A DNA stretch of 64,000 nt from assembly GCA_030762895.1 (NCBI GenBank), contig CM061063.1:210319667-210383666 (forward strand), read 5' to 3'. The stretch comes from Sophora flavescens (lineage: Eukaryota; Streptophyta; Magnoliopsida; Fabales; Fabaceae). This document shows, in pieces, positions 44,625 through 57,164 of this stretch. The notes beneath the pieces were generated by a model, which saw only the letters and a program-made list of their open reading frames with translations, was not told the DNA's origin and searched no databases. A program made the position numbers and the translations under genes. Position 1 is the stretch's first letter. Each line of letters begins with the position of its first letter.

Positions 44625-47600
44625 TGTAACACCCCCCTTGGGTATTACTACCTAACACGTGCGAAAATAAAATTAAAAAGGATAATTTGCTGGTGCTTTC
44701 GGAAAATAATGTATATAAATACGTAAGTGTCCGAAATTGGGTATAAATTTTTTTCCACAACTCCCCACCTAAGCCTAGATCGACACACAAACTTACTATC
44801 ATGGCTTGACAAGCCTATTTCATTTAAAGAACATACTTAAATAAAAGCTAGTATTTTTACGAAAATTTCGACAGAGTCTCCTCTGTAATTCGGACATCCC
44901 AGGGTAAAAGAACGCCTGCTAAAATAATTATATTTTCATTTCCAAAATTTCAGTTACACCAGATACATCCAGACAGTAATATGTTAAAAATATATATATA
45001 TGATATCCATAAGCTGTACAAGACCAAAAGGAACAGCCTAGATTTTCATTCAAAAGATATGCTCTCCGAGCCATAAACATTCCATTTTAAAATAAAGGCT
45101 CTCTGAGCCATACTCATACATACTTATCAAAATAATCTAAATCTCAAACCCTAAGCTGGTCGTTCTAAAAGTTATTCCTGAGAAAACTCACGTGATCATT
45201 CTACAATCAAGTACTCCATCAAGTAACTAGATCTAAGTCTCTGAATGACTTAGAAAGACTCCTCTGCACCATCTGTTTTAAAGTACTCAGGGTACAATAG
45301 CGAACCAGAAGAAACATGATATGTGTGTAAGGGTGAGACGCCAATATATGGATTTAACACAATAACTAAATGCACGACACCACATAACACATATACATTT
45401 ATCACACAAGCATTTATAAGCTAATAATTTATCAATGGGTTCCACACCCCAAACACCAACGTTGGAAAACTATGCATGAACACTTCAAAACATCATCTAA
45501 ACATTCATACCTAATCTCCGGAGACCCGCAACGTCATTTAAAATGAGCTGATCAAGCTCGATTGCCAAAAGAGGCACATCGATTTTTGCCAATAGAGACA
45601 CGTCGATTTTACCATATCCCACTGTCCGGAACAGTGAGAACGTCGATTTATGGATTTTTCCATTGCACGTCGATTGCCCAAGGCGTAATGAATTTCATTA
45701 TACGTCGATTGCCTAAAGGCGCAATGAATACGTCGATTACATGAATATCATAAAATACCCTGATTTCATTGTACGTCGATTGCCTTGGGCACAATGAATT
45801 TCATTGTACGTCGATTGCCCAAAGGCACAATGAACACTTCGATTTCAGGAATATCATAAAGATATCATGATTAACAAATACGTCGAGACATGAATATCAC
45901 CAAGATATCATGATTAACCTCGTAGGCACGTCTGCCGAATATGCATGCAAAACATTTTATTCTCGTCATTTTTCTTTGTGGTCGATCTTTACTTTGCCGA
46001 AGCTCAAAATGGCTTACGACTCACATAGTTTTAAAACATCTTTAAAACTTTCATCACAACACAGGACCTCACTGTCCGAGTGCTCAATCACGACACCTCT
46101 CGACCGGTGCACCAGTCCTAGGTTCGTGGTACTAGAAAACATCTTCAATGTTTTCACGATGTCGCTCTCATTGTGACTCAATTTACTTTTACACTAATAA
46201 ATCATCAAAATAATAATGTTTCTCAAAACTCATTATTTTTACAAAATAATATTTTCCACCACTATTATATTCCAACATTTCCCATGAAACATTGAATATA
46301 ATTTACACAGCTTGTTAAAGCTTTTATCTGATTAATCAGTTGTGCACTGACCACAGTCAGGCTTCTCAAACAACACTCACAAGCAACATTCAACAGCAAT
46401 TATCAGAATTATACCACCAGACAGATCATGCATCATAACAATATAATATACACTACAAATAATCAAATAACTTAAAGCAGATCGGATAATCGATACTCAG
46501 ATAAACAACACGACATACACCACATAAACAGATAACCACAACCACATAAATTATACAGACTACACTACAAGCAAATGGTTATTGAGAAAAATCCATCAGG
46601 CAAGCCCCCCTTACCTTTGAAGACAAGTAAAGGATCCTCGTCTTAATGCTCACGTTAGCTCCATATCTACTCCATCAAGCAAGCATAGCCGTATCAAACG
46701 TCTCAGAGAGGGAATCCAACAACGCGTAACAACCAGAAATCAAGAAATCAATTACACATGATCAAACACACATTCTAATTTGTTCTAAACACTTAATCTT
46801 ATTACCAATCAAGGTTATTTTCAAAGAAAATCATGTTTGAAGCTTACGCTTCACAATACCCTTTAAGGAAACTTTGTTTTGATTATAGGATCATGAAAAA
46901 GAACTTAGGAATCATCAATTAAGAGTCCTAATTGCACTAAATCATAATTAATTTCACAAAAACATACCCAAATTCAAATAAAATCAAATTAGGGGTTTAG
47001 GGCTCCTTAATACAATTTAGGGAAAACTCAGAATAATGAAATTGGTTTAGGGAAACACAAATTCACAGTCCCAATTTCATAAAACAACCTTAAATTTCAA
47101 GATTAAAATCTTAAATCAAAGGGTTAGGGTTAGGGTTTCAAAAATCCATTAGGGGGTTTTGAATCTGAGACACAAGAGAGGGTTTTGACTCACCTAAGGA
47201 AGAAGAAGAAGTTGTGGTGGCCGTTATGGGGCTCCTCACGGTGGCGGACGGCGACGGTACGGAGGACAACGGCGGTTCTACAGTGAACAAGAACAGCAGA
47301 GTTGAAAGAGAGCATAAAAGAATAAGATGAAAGCTTAACCAACGAGTTGGGTTCGAAACCACCATGAACGACTCTTACCATGGTGAGGCGATGGCGGTCC
47401 GACGCAGGACACGGTGGCTCGGCCGCCGCTGCCCGACGACGACGCGCGTGTGGACGCGATCGTCTCTCTCTTCGCGCGCACCGAGCGAGCGGTGGCAGCG
47501 ACTATCCAAGGGTGGCGCGCGTCTGGTTGTTGAGAAGGAGGAGGAAGAAGAGAAAAAGAAATAAGAAAGAAAGAAAGAAGAAGAAACATAGAAAGAAAAG

Positions 47601-48150
47601 AGAAAAGAGGGAGAGGGCGTCGAGAAAGAGAGAGAGAGAGAGAGAGAAAAGTGTAAAAGTTGAGTTTTTTAAACTAATTACTTAGTGATAGGTACAAAAT
47701 GAGTGATAAATATTAGGCCTAAAATAAACATGTTTTCACTTTTTGGAATCTAAAAATAAAGATTGATAAAGATATGATTTCGAAATTCAAATTAGAGTAA
47801 AGATTAATAGTTGAACTGATCAACTAAGAAAATACTCAGTCCAGAATTTAATCTCCGATTAAGGTCAAACCACAATATTTTTAACTCTAAAATTAAATAG
47901 AACAAATATATGAAAATGCTTTTCTCTTAATCATATTATTTAAAATATTTTTCTTTACTGGTATAATAGTGACAATAACATAAATTATTGTCTAGTAAGC
48001 GTGCATTCACTGAAATAAGTCAGTGCTAACGCACCCAATAAAATAATTTGAAGAGAGTAATTTAATTACTCAAACTAAACCACATAACAAAATAAACTTA
48101 AACATCCAAATAAAATAATTAATCCTAGGTGTAAAAACTAGGGTGTTACA
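44625..48150 (-). repeat. 3' LTR of element F, with a 363-bp deletion
   Basis: It is collinear with 51707-55604 but lacks the segment equivalent to 53241-53603. The junction TTTTCA (46151-46156) is present at both edges of the missing piece in the other LTR. It contains CGTCGATT repeats (45580-45900), a telomere-like motif (47120-47138) and a GC-rich block (47210-47530). Confidence 0.95.
45580..45900. repeat. CGTCGATT repeat cluster in LTR F (left copy)
   Basis: ACGTCGATTGCC, alternating with CACAATGAA or CGCAATGAAT, recurs about ten times at irregular 20-45-bp spacing. It is not present at this density in the E or G LTRs. Confidence 0.75.
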
Positions 48151-48156
48151 TTACTA

Positions 48157-48164
48157 CCCCTCTT
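48157..48164 (-). other. Polypurine tract of element F
   Basis: Minus-strand AAGAGGGG, then TAGTAA before the LTR, identical to that of E. Confidence 0.8.
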
Positions 48165-49794
48165 AAAAAAAATTTCGTCCTCGAAATTTCGTAGCTCAAA
48201 ACTAAACAGGATTTTGTAATCACACTTTGACCCTAAAATCTTACTTTGTATTCTCGTCGCTTCATTCCTTTCATCTATAACTCTATAACAAGATCGATTC
48301 TTATGACATTCTATTTATCCTCGAGACTTTTCACTACCGCATTATCTCCACTACCTTCGATATTTCACCTTAGTCTATTACACTTTAAAGATCAAAATCA
48401 ACGCTTAATCTCTTCACTTCTCAATATAGATCCATTAGAAAAACTTTCTCCAATATCCAAGTTTCACAACTAACATTAAAACCCACGCTAATTTTACCAT
48501 AACATCAATTAACCTTCTACTCAAGAGATGCAATCATAGTCTTAGTCCATTGGGCTTAGTCTACTCTTCTAGTCATATCAAATTGACACTTTTCAAGTCT
48601 CCAATCAAAACGTCATAACATTCCTGAGTAGCACATGATAAACTTTGCTCCAAGAACCTAAGAAATTTAATCTTATTGAAATTGAATCTTACCACATCCA
48701 ACAGAGTCTGTTTTCTTCTTAATTCCTCTCGAATCTTTTGCCTACTTTGATTTCATATCCTTCATTTGCCTCTCATTTTCAATTTGGTTCTCAAGCCCCG
48801 TTAGTGTCCCTAGTTTAAGAAATTTCCCATGCACATCTACCCTATTGTCCAAGGAAAATACATCACAACTCCTAACAATTTATCCATCTAAAGACATAGC
48901 TCTTTCACTTAGGCAAGGAAGTGCTTGTATCATATCTGCCCTTATCTTATATATTTGCAGCCGAGAAAAGAGATTATAAAACAAAGTTTCTCTAAGGCCA
49001 TTACCCCTAAGAGCTGCACTAAAACAAAGCCAAGAAATCCGGGTGGACACTCCCCAATGGCAATCTTGGATTTTAAAAATGTCCAGTTTATTAAGACCTC
49101 AAAGATTATAAACATTTCGCCATAGCTTATCACACTCGAAAGACATAATCAAAACTTCATCACTTCTTACCTCAAGATTTGTCTGCTAGCAAAACTTCTT
49201 CAGCACCTTATCCTCACGACGAACATCAAGTTCAACACTAATTTTACCCCATCATACATCAACCTTCAACTCAAAGTACACAATTATAGTCTTAGTTTCC
49301 TTTGAATATATTCCACCACTCCAAATTATATCATAGTCATTCATTTCAATCTTAAAGAATACGATTACATTCCTCCATGCAACTACAACTAAAGAAAACA
49401 CTTCAGTTTGAATTATCCAAAATCATAATTCTTAAACTTTTCTAACCACTTAGTTTCACTCAAGAACTCCTCTTTACTATTTCCGTTCAGCTTAAGGAAA
49501 ACTACCCTATATATTTTTCCGTTAATTCTCGGACTCACTAAGTCAACATTAACCATAAACATTGATCACTACTCTAAATTCCTTTAATGATATATCTACC
49601 TCGATCATGATAAGATCCATTGTAATCATCTCACTCAATGATATTGGACTTAAGGGTTCTCATAGTACCATTCACATCTATACATTAACGAAGATCCTAT
49701 CAATTCTGGTTTGTCCTACCATAGAGATGACAAAAATTAAGTACCACACTATCTCTCAACTAACCCTCTAAGGATAGGTCATCTCCTTGCTTAT
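48165..49794 (-). other. Element F 3' interior, decayed
   Basis: It is the counterpart of 38601-40246 in E. No domain is readable. The plus-strand open frame 48925-49125 has a near-identical partner antisense to E (39229-39492). Confidence 0.45.
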
Positions 49795-50035
49795 CCATCC
49801 CACTGAGGATGATCAGTTGGACTTAGCCTCAACTTAGTCCTCAACACTTAAAGCAACTTAACCGACACAAGTTGATAAACTTCTGTTTTTCATCTGAAAC
49901 AACACTTGAAGATACTCCACGAAGTTTGAACAATCGTCTGATACCTTATTCGGTTCACTAACACTGCTTATGGATCTTAACTCGTAAGAAATATGTAGAC
50001 TTCACCAGTCGATCAACGATCACTTGAATTCGAAC
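49795..50035 (-). pseudogene. Element F: integrase remnant
   Basis: The minus strand reads VIVDRLVKSTYFLRV, then GVSSSVVSDEKQKF and TDHPQWDG. This is the same integrase pieces, the same DEK in place of DRD, and the same frame breaks as in E. Confidence 0.75.
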
Positions 50036-51045
50036 AAGACTCATGCAGGTCTTCAGAAAACTCATAACAAAGATTGAAGGAATGCCAACATCTTAACAAG
50101 GAAGGTCTCAATTGTACATCTTGATGTGGAGATATCCAACTCACGACTGATGAGATAGGTCACACATCGACAACATTTGGAAAATATGTAGAATTAAGAT
50201 GATCAATGACAACAAGCACTTTCGAACGACAATAAGACATGACCTTAGTGATCATAAAAGAATTTCTCAAGAAAAGAAATTTTTCTGGATTTCACTTTCA
50301 CATAAGCATAGAAAAGAATTTCATTAATTTGAAGGATATCGGAACATCCAGTATGGAAAAACATCATTCCATCAGGTTCGTGGGTGTAAAAATGCATGAT
50401 CAATACACATTTACAGACATGAATCTAATAAAGTTCATTCTTCCACAAGAATCTTCCAACAAATTCAAATAATCAAGAAGTGAATAATGTCTAATCCCAA
50501 GAGGATTAATTCTTATTCTTAATACAAAGAATTTACAAAATGATGACTTTTACCTATATCAAAAATAGAAGTGACGAAACTAAGTTTCACCAAGAAACTT
50601 CTGCTATCACGAAATTATTTGTGTTATAACTCAAGAAATAGTCATAACCACTTCTCTCAACAAAGTGTGAAAGTATCCAGACCAATGGATTCCGTTAAAC
50701 CAATTCACTCAAATGTCTAATACATCGAGGATCATTTAGAAGTGTGAGTACGACTTCTCACAAACAAAGAAATGTATAACTGGAAATTTATGAATCAGCA
50801 TAACTAATTCATGAGTCCTGACAGACTGCAAATTTAAATCAGAAAATATGTCTGACATATACCAACTTCACCGTTGTGATTATCTAATACAATCATCGGA
50901 TTTGAGAAATAAATGTCAACTGACAAATACAAGAGAATCAAAGGGTACAGTGAAGAGTTCCTTAATCACGAGACACTCACCCAAGATCGAAAATCCACTC
51001 GATTCGTCTTGGTTCCAACCAACATACACGTCTTTCTAGCCAAGC
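50036..51045 (-). other. Element F interior between integrase and RT remnants
   Basis: No sense domain is readable. An antisense (plus-strand) open frame at 50239-50472 matches the one in E. The part from about 50850 to 51045 is absent from E. Confidence 0.4.
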
Positions 51046-51420
51046 TTAGTATGACCACCTTGAATTGGGTACGATCCTGAACAACTTAATCAATCGATCA
51101 AATATGCAAAGAGTTGATCTTTCTTCATAATCTGAATTGACGACGCAAAACCTTAGATAGGTCATCACTCCAATCTGGTAATAACTCGTCTTTAAGTCGA
51201 TCCTTGAGTAATCGACAACTCCTCGAAATAGATTTACCAATTCAACTACGCAAGTCAGAGAATACTTGTTCATAATTCGTCCTTTTACCTAGCTGTTAGA
51301 AATCTACACGGTGACACAAGCCCTCACACAACAATTGGTTCTTCACAATGAAAACCCTCGGTCTAACAAACGGTTCAGACCACCGATGTTTCAGTTGAAT
51401 CGAGTCGTCGAACTCGTTTC
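51046..51420 (-). pseudogene. Element F: RT remnant
   Basis: Decayed RT: RPRVFIVKN and CHRVDF (then a stop) correspond to APVLFVKK and CIDYRQL. Then, in another frame, NKYSLTCVVELVNLFRGV and DYSRIDLKTSYYQIGV correspond to NKYPLPRIDDLFDQLQGA and FSKIDLRSGYHQLRV. The YxDD region is not found. Confidence 0.8.
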
Positions 51421-51691
51421 AACTTTGTAGGTAACATCCTACACAAAGCGACAGAGATCTGACCGAATCCAGAAACTAAATCAATCAAAAAAATCAATGT
51501 CCTTTGCTAACCATAAACCTAGAATATTGTCTCCCAGTACATAAAGCCCTTGGAAAACCATCAAGAAAACATATTCTTGTGCGTCAACACACATTGCTTC
51601 AACAAGAAACACTTCAAACAAGAACCAACCAGAGATCACACAATAAAAACTTAACAGACCTATTTCCCAAAGATCCCGAAAGACTCGACCA

Positions 51692-51703
51692 GCTCTGATA
51701 CCA
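51692..51703 (-). other. Primer binding site of element F
   Basis: GCTCTGATACCA on the plus strand is TGGTATCAGAGC on the minus strand, three bases inside the 5' LTR end. Confidence 0.95.
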
Positions 51704-51706
51704 CTC

Positions 51707-54700
51707 TGTAACACCCCCTTTGGGTATTACTACCTAACACATGCGAAAATAAAATTAAAAAGGATAATTTGCTGGTGCTTTCGGAAAATAATGTATATAA
51801 ATACGTAAGTGTCCGAAATTGGGTATAAAATTTTTTCCACAACTCCCCACCTAAGCCTAGATCGACACACAAACTTACTATCATGGCTTGACAAGCCTAT
51901 TTCATTTAAAGAACATACTTAAATAAAAGCTAGTATTTTTACGAAAATTTCGACAGAGTATCCTCTGTAATTCGGACATCCCAGGGTAAAAGAACACCTG
52001 CTAAAATAATTATATTTTCATTTCCAAAATTTCAGTTACACCAGATACATCCAGACAGTAATATGTTAAAAATATATATATATATGATATCCATAAGCTG
52101 TACAAGACCAAAAGGAACAGCCTAGATTTTCATTCAAAAGATATGCTCTCCGAGCCATAAACATTCCATTTTAAAATAAAGGCTCTCTGAGCCATACTCA
52201 TACATACTTATCAAAATAATCTAAATCTCAAACCCTAAGCTGGTCGTTCTAAAAGTTATTCCTGAGAAAACTCACGTGATCATTCTACAATCAAGTACTC
52301 CATCAAGTAAATAGATCTAAGTCTCTGAATGACTTAGAAAGACTCCTCTGCACCATATGTTTTAAAGTACTCAGGGTACAATAGCGAACCAGAAGAAACC
52401 TGATATGTGTGTAAGGGAGAGACGCTAATATATGGATTTAACACAATAACTAAATGCACGACACCATAGAACACATATACATTTATCACACAAGCATTTA
52501 TAAGCTAATAATTTATCAATGGGTTCCACACCCCAAACATCACCGTTGGAAAACTATGCATGAACACTTCAAAACATCATCTAAACATTCATACCTAATC
52601 TCTGGAGACCCGCAACGTCATTTAAAATGAGCTGATCAAGCTCGATTGCCAAAAGAGGCACGCCGATTTTTGCCAACAGAGACACGTCGATTTTACCATA
52701 TCCCACTGTCCGGAACAGTGAGAACGTCGATTTATGGATTTTTCCATTGCACGTCGATTGCCGAAGGCGTAATGAATTTCATTACACGTCGATTGCCTAA
52801 AGGCGCAATGAATACGTCGATTACATGAATATCATAAAATACCCTGATTTCATTGTACATCGATTGCCTTGGGCACAATGAATTTCATTGTACGTCGATT
52901 GCCCAAAGACACAATGAACACGTCGATTTCAGGAATATCATAAAGATATCATGATTAACAAATACGTCGAGACATGAATATCACCAAGATATCATGATTA
53001 ACCTCGTAGGCACGTCTGCCGAATATGCATGCAAAACATTTTATTCTCGTCATTTTTCTTTGTGGTCGATCTTTACTTTGCCGAAGCTCAAAATGGCTTA
53101 CGACTCACATAGTTTTAAAACATCTTTAAAACTTTCATCACAACACAGGACCTCACTGTCCGAGTGCTCAATCACGACACCTCTCGACCGGTGCACCAGT
53201 CCTAGGTTCATGGTACTAGAAAACATCTTCAATGTTTTCAACACAGTATACCTCATGTATACAATATAGGCCCTCAAAGTCCAAATGACTGAGTCCATCA
53301 CAACACAGAACATTAGTACCCCGACATCTCGGTTACTAAGTCCAACTGTACTTTCAACACGGTTAAATCAACTTTTGATTTTTCAGAAATTCTTTTCCAA
53401 GGTAGAAATTCATTATAAAATCTTTAAATAATAAAAACTTAGTTTTTCACAAACCAATGAGTCACTTGAGGTTTAATTTTCTCAAAATATGCACTATCGT
53501 TTCAAAAATATTTGCCGTCTATACTTTTCCAAATTTGCCGTCAATTATCACTTTTAAAGCTTTTTAAGCCAAAACTTAGCTTTTTCCACTGAAACAATTT
53601 TCACGATGTCGCTCTCTTTGTGACTCAATTTACTTTTACACTAATAAATCATCAAAATAATAATGTTTCTCAAAACTCATTATTTTTCCAAAATAATATT
53701 TTCCACCACTATTATATTGCAACATTTCCCATAAAACATTGAATATAATTTACACAGCTTGTTAAAGCTTTTATCTGATTAATCAGTTGTGCAGTAACCA
53801 CAGTCAAGCTTCTCAAACAACACTCACAAGCAACATTCAACATCAATTATCAGAATTATACCACCAGACAGATCATGCATCATAACAATATAATATACAC
53901 TACAAATAATCAAATAACTTAAAGCAGATCAGACACTGATACTCAGATAAACAACACGACATACACCACATAAACAGATAACCACAACCACATAAATTAT
54001 ACAGACTACACTACAAGCAAATGGTTATTGAAAAAAATCCATCAGGCAAGCCCCCCTTACCTTTGAAGACAAGTAAAGGATCCTCGTCTTAATGCTCACG
54101 TTAGCTCCATATCTACTCCATCAAGCAAGCATAGCAGTATCAAACGTCTCAGAGAGGGAATCCAACAACGCGTAACAATCAGAAATCAAGAAATCAATTA
54201 CACATGATCAAACACACATTCTAATTTGTTCTAAACACTTAATCTTATTACCAATCAAGGTTATTTTCAAAGAAAATCATGTTTGAAGCTTATGCTTCAC
54301 AATACCCTTTAAGGAAACTTTGTTTTGATTATAGGATCATGAAAAAGAACTTAGGAATCATCAATTAAGAGTCCTAATTGCACTAAATCATAATTAATTT
54401 CACAAAAACATACCCAAATTCAAATAAAATCAAATTGGGGGTTTAGGGCTCCTTAATACAATTTAGGGAAAACTCAGAATAATGAAATTGGTTTAGGGAA
54501 ACACAAATTCATAGTCCCAATTTCATAAAACAACCTTAAATTTCAAGATTAAAATCTGAAATCAAAGGGTTAGGGTTAGGGTTACAAAAATCCATTAGGG
54601 GGTTTTGAATCTGAGACACAAGAGAGGGTTTTGACTCACCCAAGGAAGAAGAAGAAGTTGTGGTGGCTGTTATGGGGCTCCTCACGGCGGCGGACGGCGA

Positions 54701-55060
54701 CGGTATGGAGGACAACGACGGTTCTACAGTGAACAAGAACAACAGAGTTGAGAGAGAGCATAAAAGAATAAGAGGAAAGCTTAACCAACGAGTTGGGTTC
54801 GAAACCACCATGAACGACTCTTACCATGGTGAGGCGATGGCGGTCCGACGCAGGACACGGTGGCTCGGCTTCGCTGCTCCGACGACGCGCGTGGGGGACG
54901 CGATCGTCTCCTCTTCGCGCGGCACCGAGCGGTGGCAGCGACTATCCAAGGGTGGCGCGCGTCTGGTTGTTGAGAAGGAGGAGGAAGAAGAGAAAAAGAA
55001 ATAAGAAAGAAAGAAAGAAGAAGAAACATAGAAAGAAAAGAGAAAAGAGGGAGAGGGCGT

Positions 55061-55105
<45 letters not shown>

Positions 55106-55604
55106 TGTAAAAGTTGAGTTTTTTAAACTAATTACTTAGTGATAGGTACAAAATGAGTGATAAATATTAGGCCTAAAATAAACATGTTTTCACTTTTTGG
55201 AATCTAAAAATAAAGATTGATAAAGATATGATTTCGAAATTCAAATTAGAGTAAAGATTAATAGTTGAACTGATCAACTAAGAAAATACTCAGTCCAGAA
55301 TTTAATCTCCGATTAAGGTCAAACCACAATATTTTTAACTCTAAAATTAAATAGAACAAATATATGAAAATGCTTTTCTCTTGATCATATTATTTAAAAT
55401 ATTTTTCTGTACTGGTATAATAGTGACAATAACATAAATTATTGTCTAGTAAGCGTGCATTCACTGAAATAAGTCAGTGCTAACGCACCCAATAAAATAA
55501 TTTGAAGAGAGTAATTTAATTACTCAAACTAAACCACATAACAAAATAAACTTAAACATCCAAATAAAATAATTAATCCTAGGTGTAAAAACTAGGGTGT
55601 TACA
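51707..55604 (-). repeat. 5' LTR of element F
   Basis: 3898 bp, TGTAACACCCCC to AGGGTGTTACA (plus-strand view). It is the complete version of the F LTR. It contains the CGTCGATT cluster (52660-52980), a telomere-like motif (54566-54584), a GC-rich block (54660-54970) and a (GA)n run (55071-55100) longer than in the partner LTR. Basic or Ser-rich open frames here come from the GC-rich and GA-rich sequence. Confidence 0.95.
55071..55100. repeat. (GA)n microsatellite
   Basis: About 15 GA units; the equivalent run in the other F LTR (47629-47646) has about 9. Confidence 0.9.
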
Positions 55605-55609
55605 TCCTA

Positions 55610-57159
55610 CGAATGGTACTGTGAATTAATTGTGCAAAATTAATAACTTTTAAATTATTTATTTTACCCCAAAAGTTATTTCACGAATAAAAAGATTAGT
55701 AATTAATATTTACACTAAAGAGGTTGAACATGGCACATAAGTCCATATGGCAACCTTGAACCTAAGAGGTTGAACATGAAACTTTTCATAGAGCAATCCC
55801 AAATTAATATTAAAAAAATAATAATAATAAAATACTATTTAATAAAATAAAAATGCAAAAATCAGATTTAATTTCGTGGTTTTATAATTTTAATTATCTT
55901 TGCTTTTAATTGTTAAATGTGGTCAAGTCCTAGACAAGGTTGAATGTGGCATCCCTAAATAATACTAATTCAATTATTTTGATTAAACTACATTAAAAGG
56001 AACACAAAAATAAAGATTTTTTTTTTTGGCTTGACGAGATGATTGATCCCACTCCTACGTATTCCCTACTTCGATGGGGAAACTCAAAGCCACGTAGTTC
56101 TTATAGAAGATATTTCATTTGTTAGTTGTTTTTAATTTTTTATGAAAAAGATTTTTCTTATTTTATTTTTTTAAAAAAAGAAAGGTTTTTTTTTACTTAT
56201 TTATTATTATGTATTATTAATATATTTTTTATATATAGAAAACTAATCAAAATAGAACATGGCACATGCGTCCATAGAGCTATCCCGAATATAAAGATTG
56301 AGTGTGAAACATTTCACAAAGCAATCCCAAATTAAAATAAAATAAAAAATAAAAAAATCAGATTTAATTTTTTTGTTTTTTGTTTTTTTAAAAAATATTT
56401 CTTCTTATTTATCAGACCCACTTGGCTTAGGTCAATAAATTAACCCACTAGCCCAATAATGTACTTAAAATAATGATGCACAAATAAAGGAAGTGAATAA
56501 AATAATAATAGATAAAATAACCTACTTAAACATCAAAACATGATGTAAAAATGTTAACAACATGTATCAAGCCTCCTCTGTTTCACCTGCTCGAGAATGG
56601 AAAGAAGAACCAAGGTGATGGTGACAGAATGGCGTTCGAGGACGCTTGCCGTGAAGAGACGACGTTTTGTCTTGGGTCGGCGGCGTGGGTTAGGGAGCAG
56701 GACGGTATTCAGACGACGGGTCCGGGTCTGGCCGTTTGAGAGAGATCCGAATCAAGATCCGGGTGAAGTGGGGACCGCGGCTACGATTGAGATGGTAGGT
56801 GCGAGCGGTGCTGTCGTGGCAACGACGGTGGCGGAAAGGAGATCCGGACAGCGGCTGGTGATGCGGTGGTTCGAAGGAGGTTCTACTTGCAGTGATAACC
56901 CCAAGCCACGGTGTGCAGTGGTGCGATTCACAGAGCGAGGCGGCGTTACGGTGGTTGGGTCGTGCAGGGATGAGTTAAGATCGGACTTGGTCAGTGCGTA
57001 CACGGAAGCTCGAGGTGAAGGGGGTGGCGGCGCACGGTGGCCACAGAGGCACCTCCCTCTCTGTATGTGTTGTATTTATTTCTATTCTCTCTCTTCTCCC
57101 TATTTGTTATTCTACTCTCAATAATTCTGTTTCAGAGACATTTTGGATTTTTTTCTCTC
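55610..57159 (+). repeat. Repeat J, second piece
   Basis: It continues the DNA cut by F, and G then cuts it at 57160. It holds two related stretches, TTGAACATGGCACATAAGTC with following sequence near 55725-55900 and a diverged repeat near 56255-56380. Both include CACA(T/A)..GTCCATA..G and a TCAGATTTAATTT end. A GC-rich block at 56590-57060 carries a 175-codon open frame. No known domain is present. Confidence 0.5.
56597..57124 (+). other. 175-codon open frame in a GC-rich block of J
   Basis: The frame starts MERRTKVMVTEWRSR. It is Arg-, Gly- and Val-rich with a hydrophobic tail, and no motif is recognised. Other frames on both strands are open over part of the same block (56551-56739 plus, 56752-57003 minus), as expected from GC-rich, AT-stop-poor sequence. 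I consider it probably non-coding, or at most part of a captured gene fragment. Confidence 0.2.
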
Positions 57160-57164
57160 TCACT

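Larger units (their letters stand above)
44625..55604 (-). mobile_element. Element F: same family as E, opposite strand
   Basis: LTRs are at 44625-48150 and 51707-55604. On the minus strand the order is 5' LTR (right), primer site, RT and integrase traces, polypurine tract, 3' LTR (left). TCCTA flanks both ends (44620-44624 and 55605-55609). E and F lie head to head about 700 bp apart. Pol is decayed like that of E but keeps a longer RT part. There is no intact gene. Confidence 0.9.
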
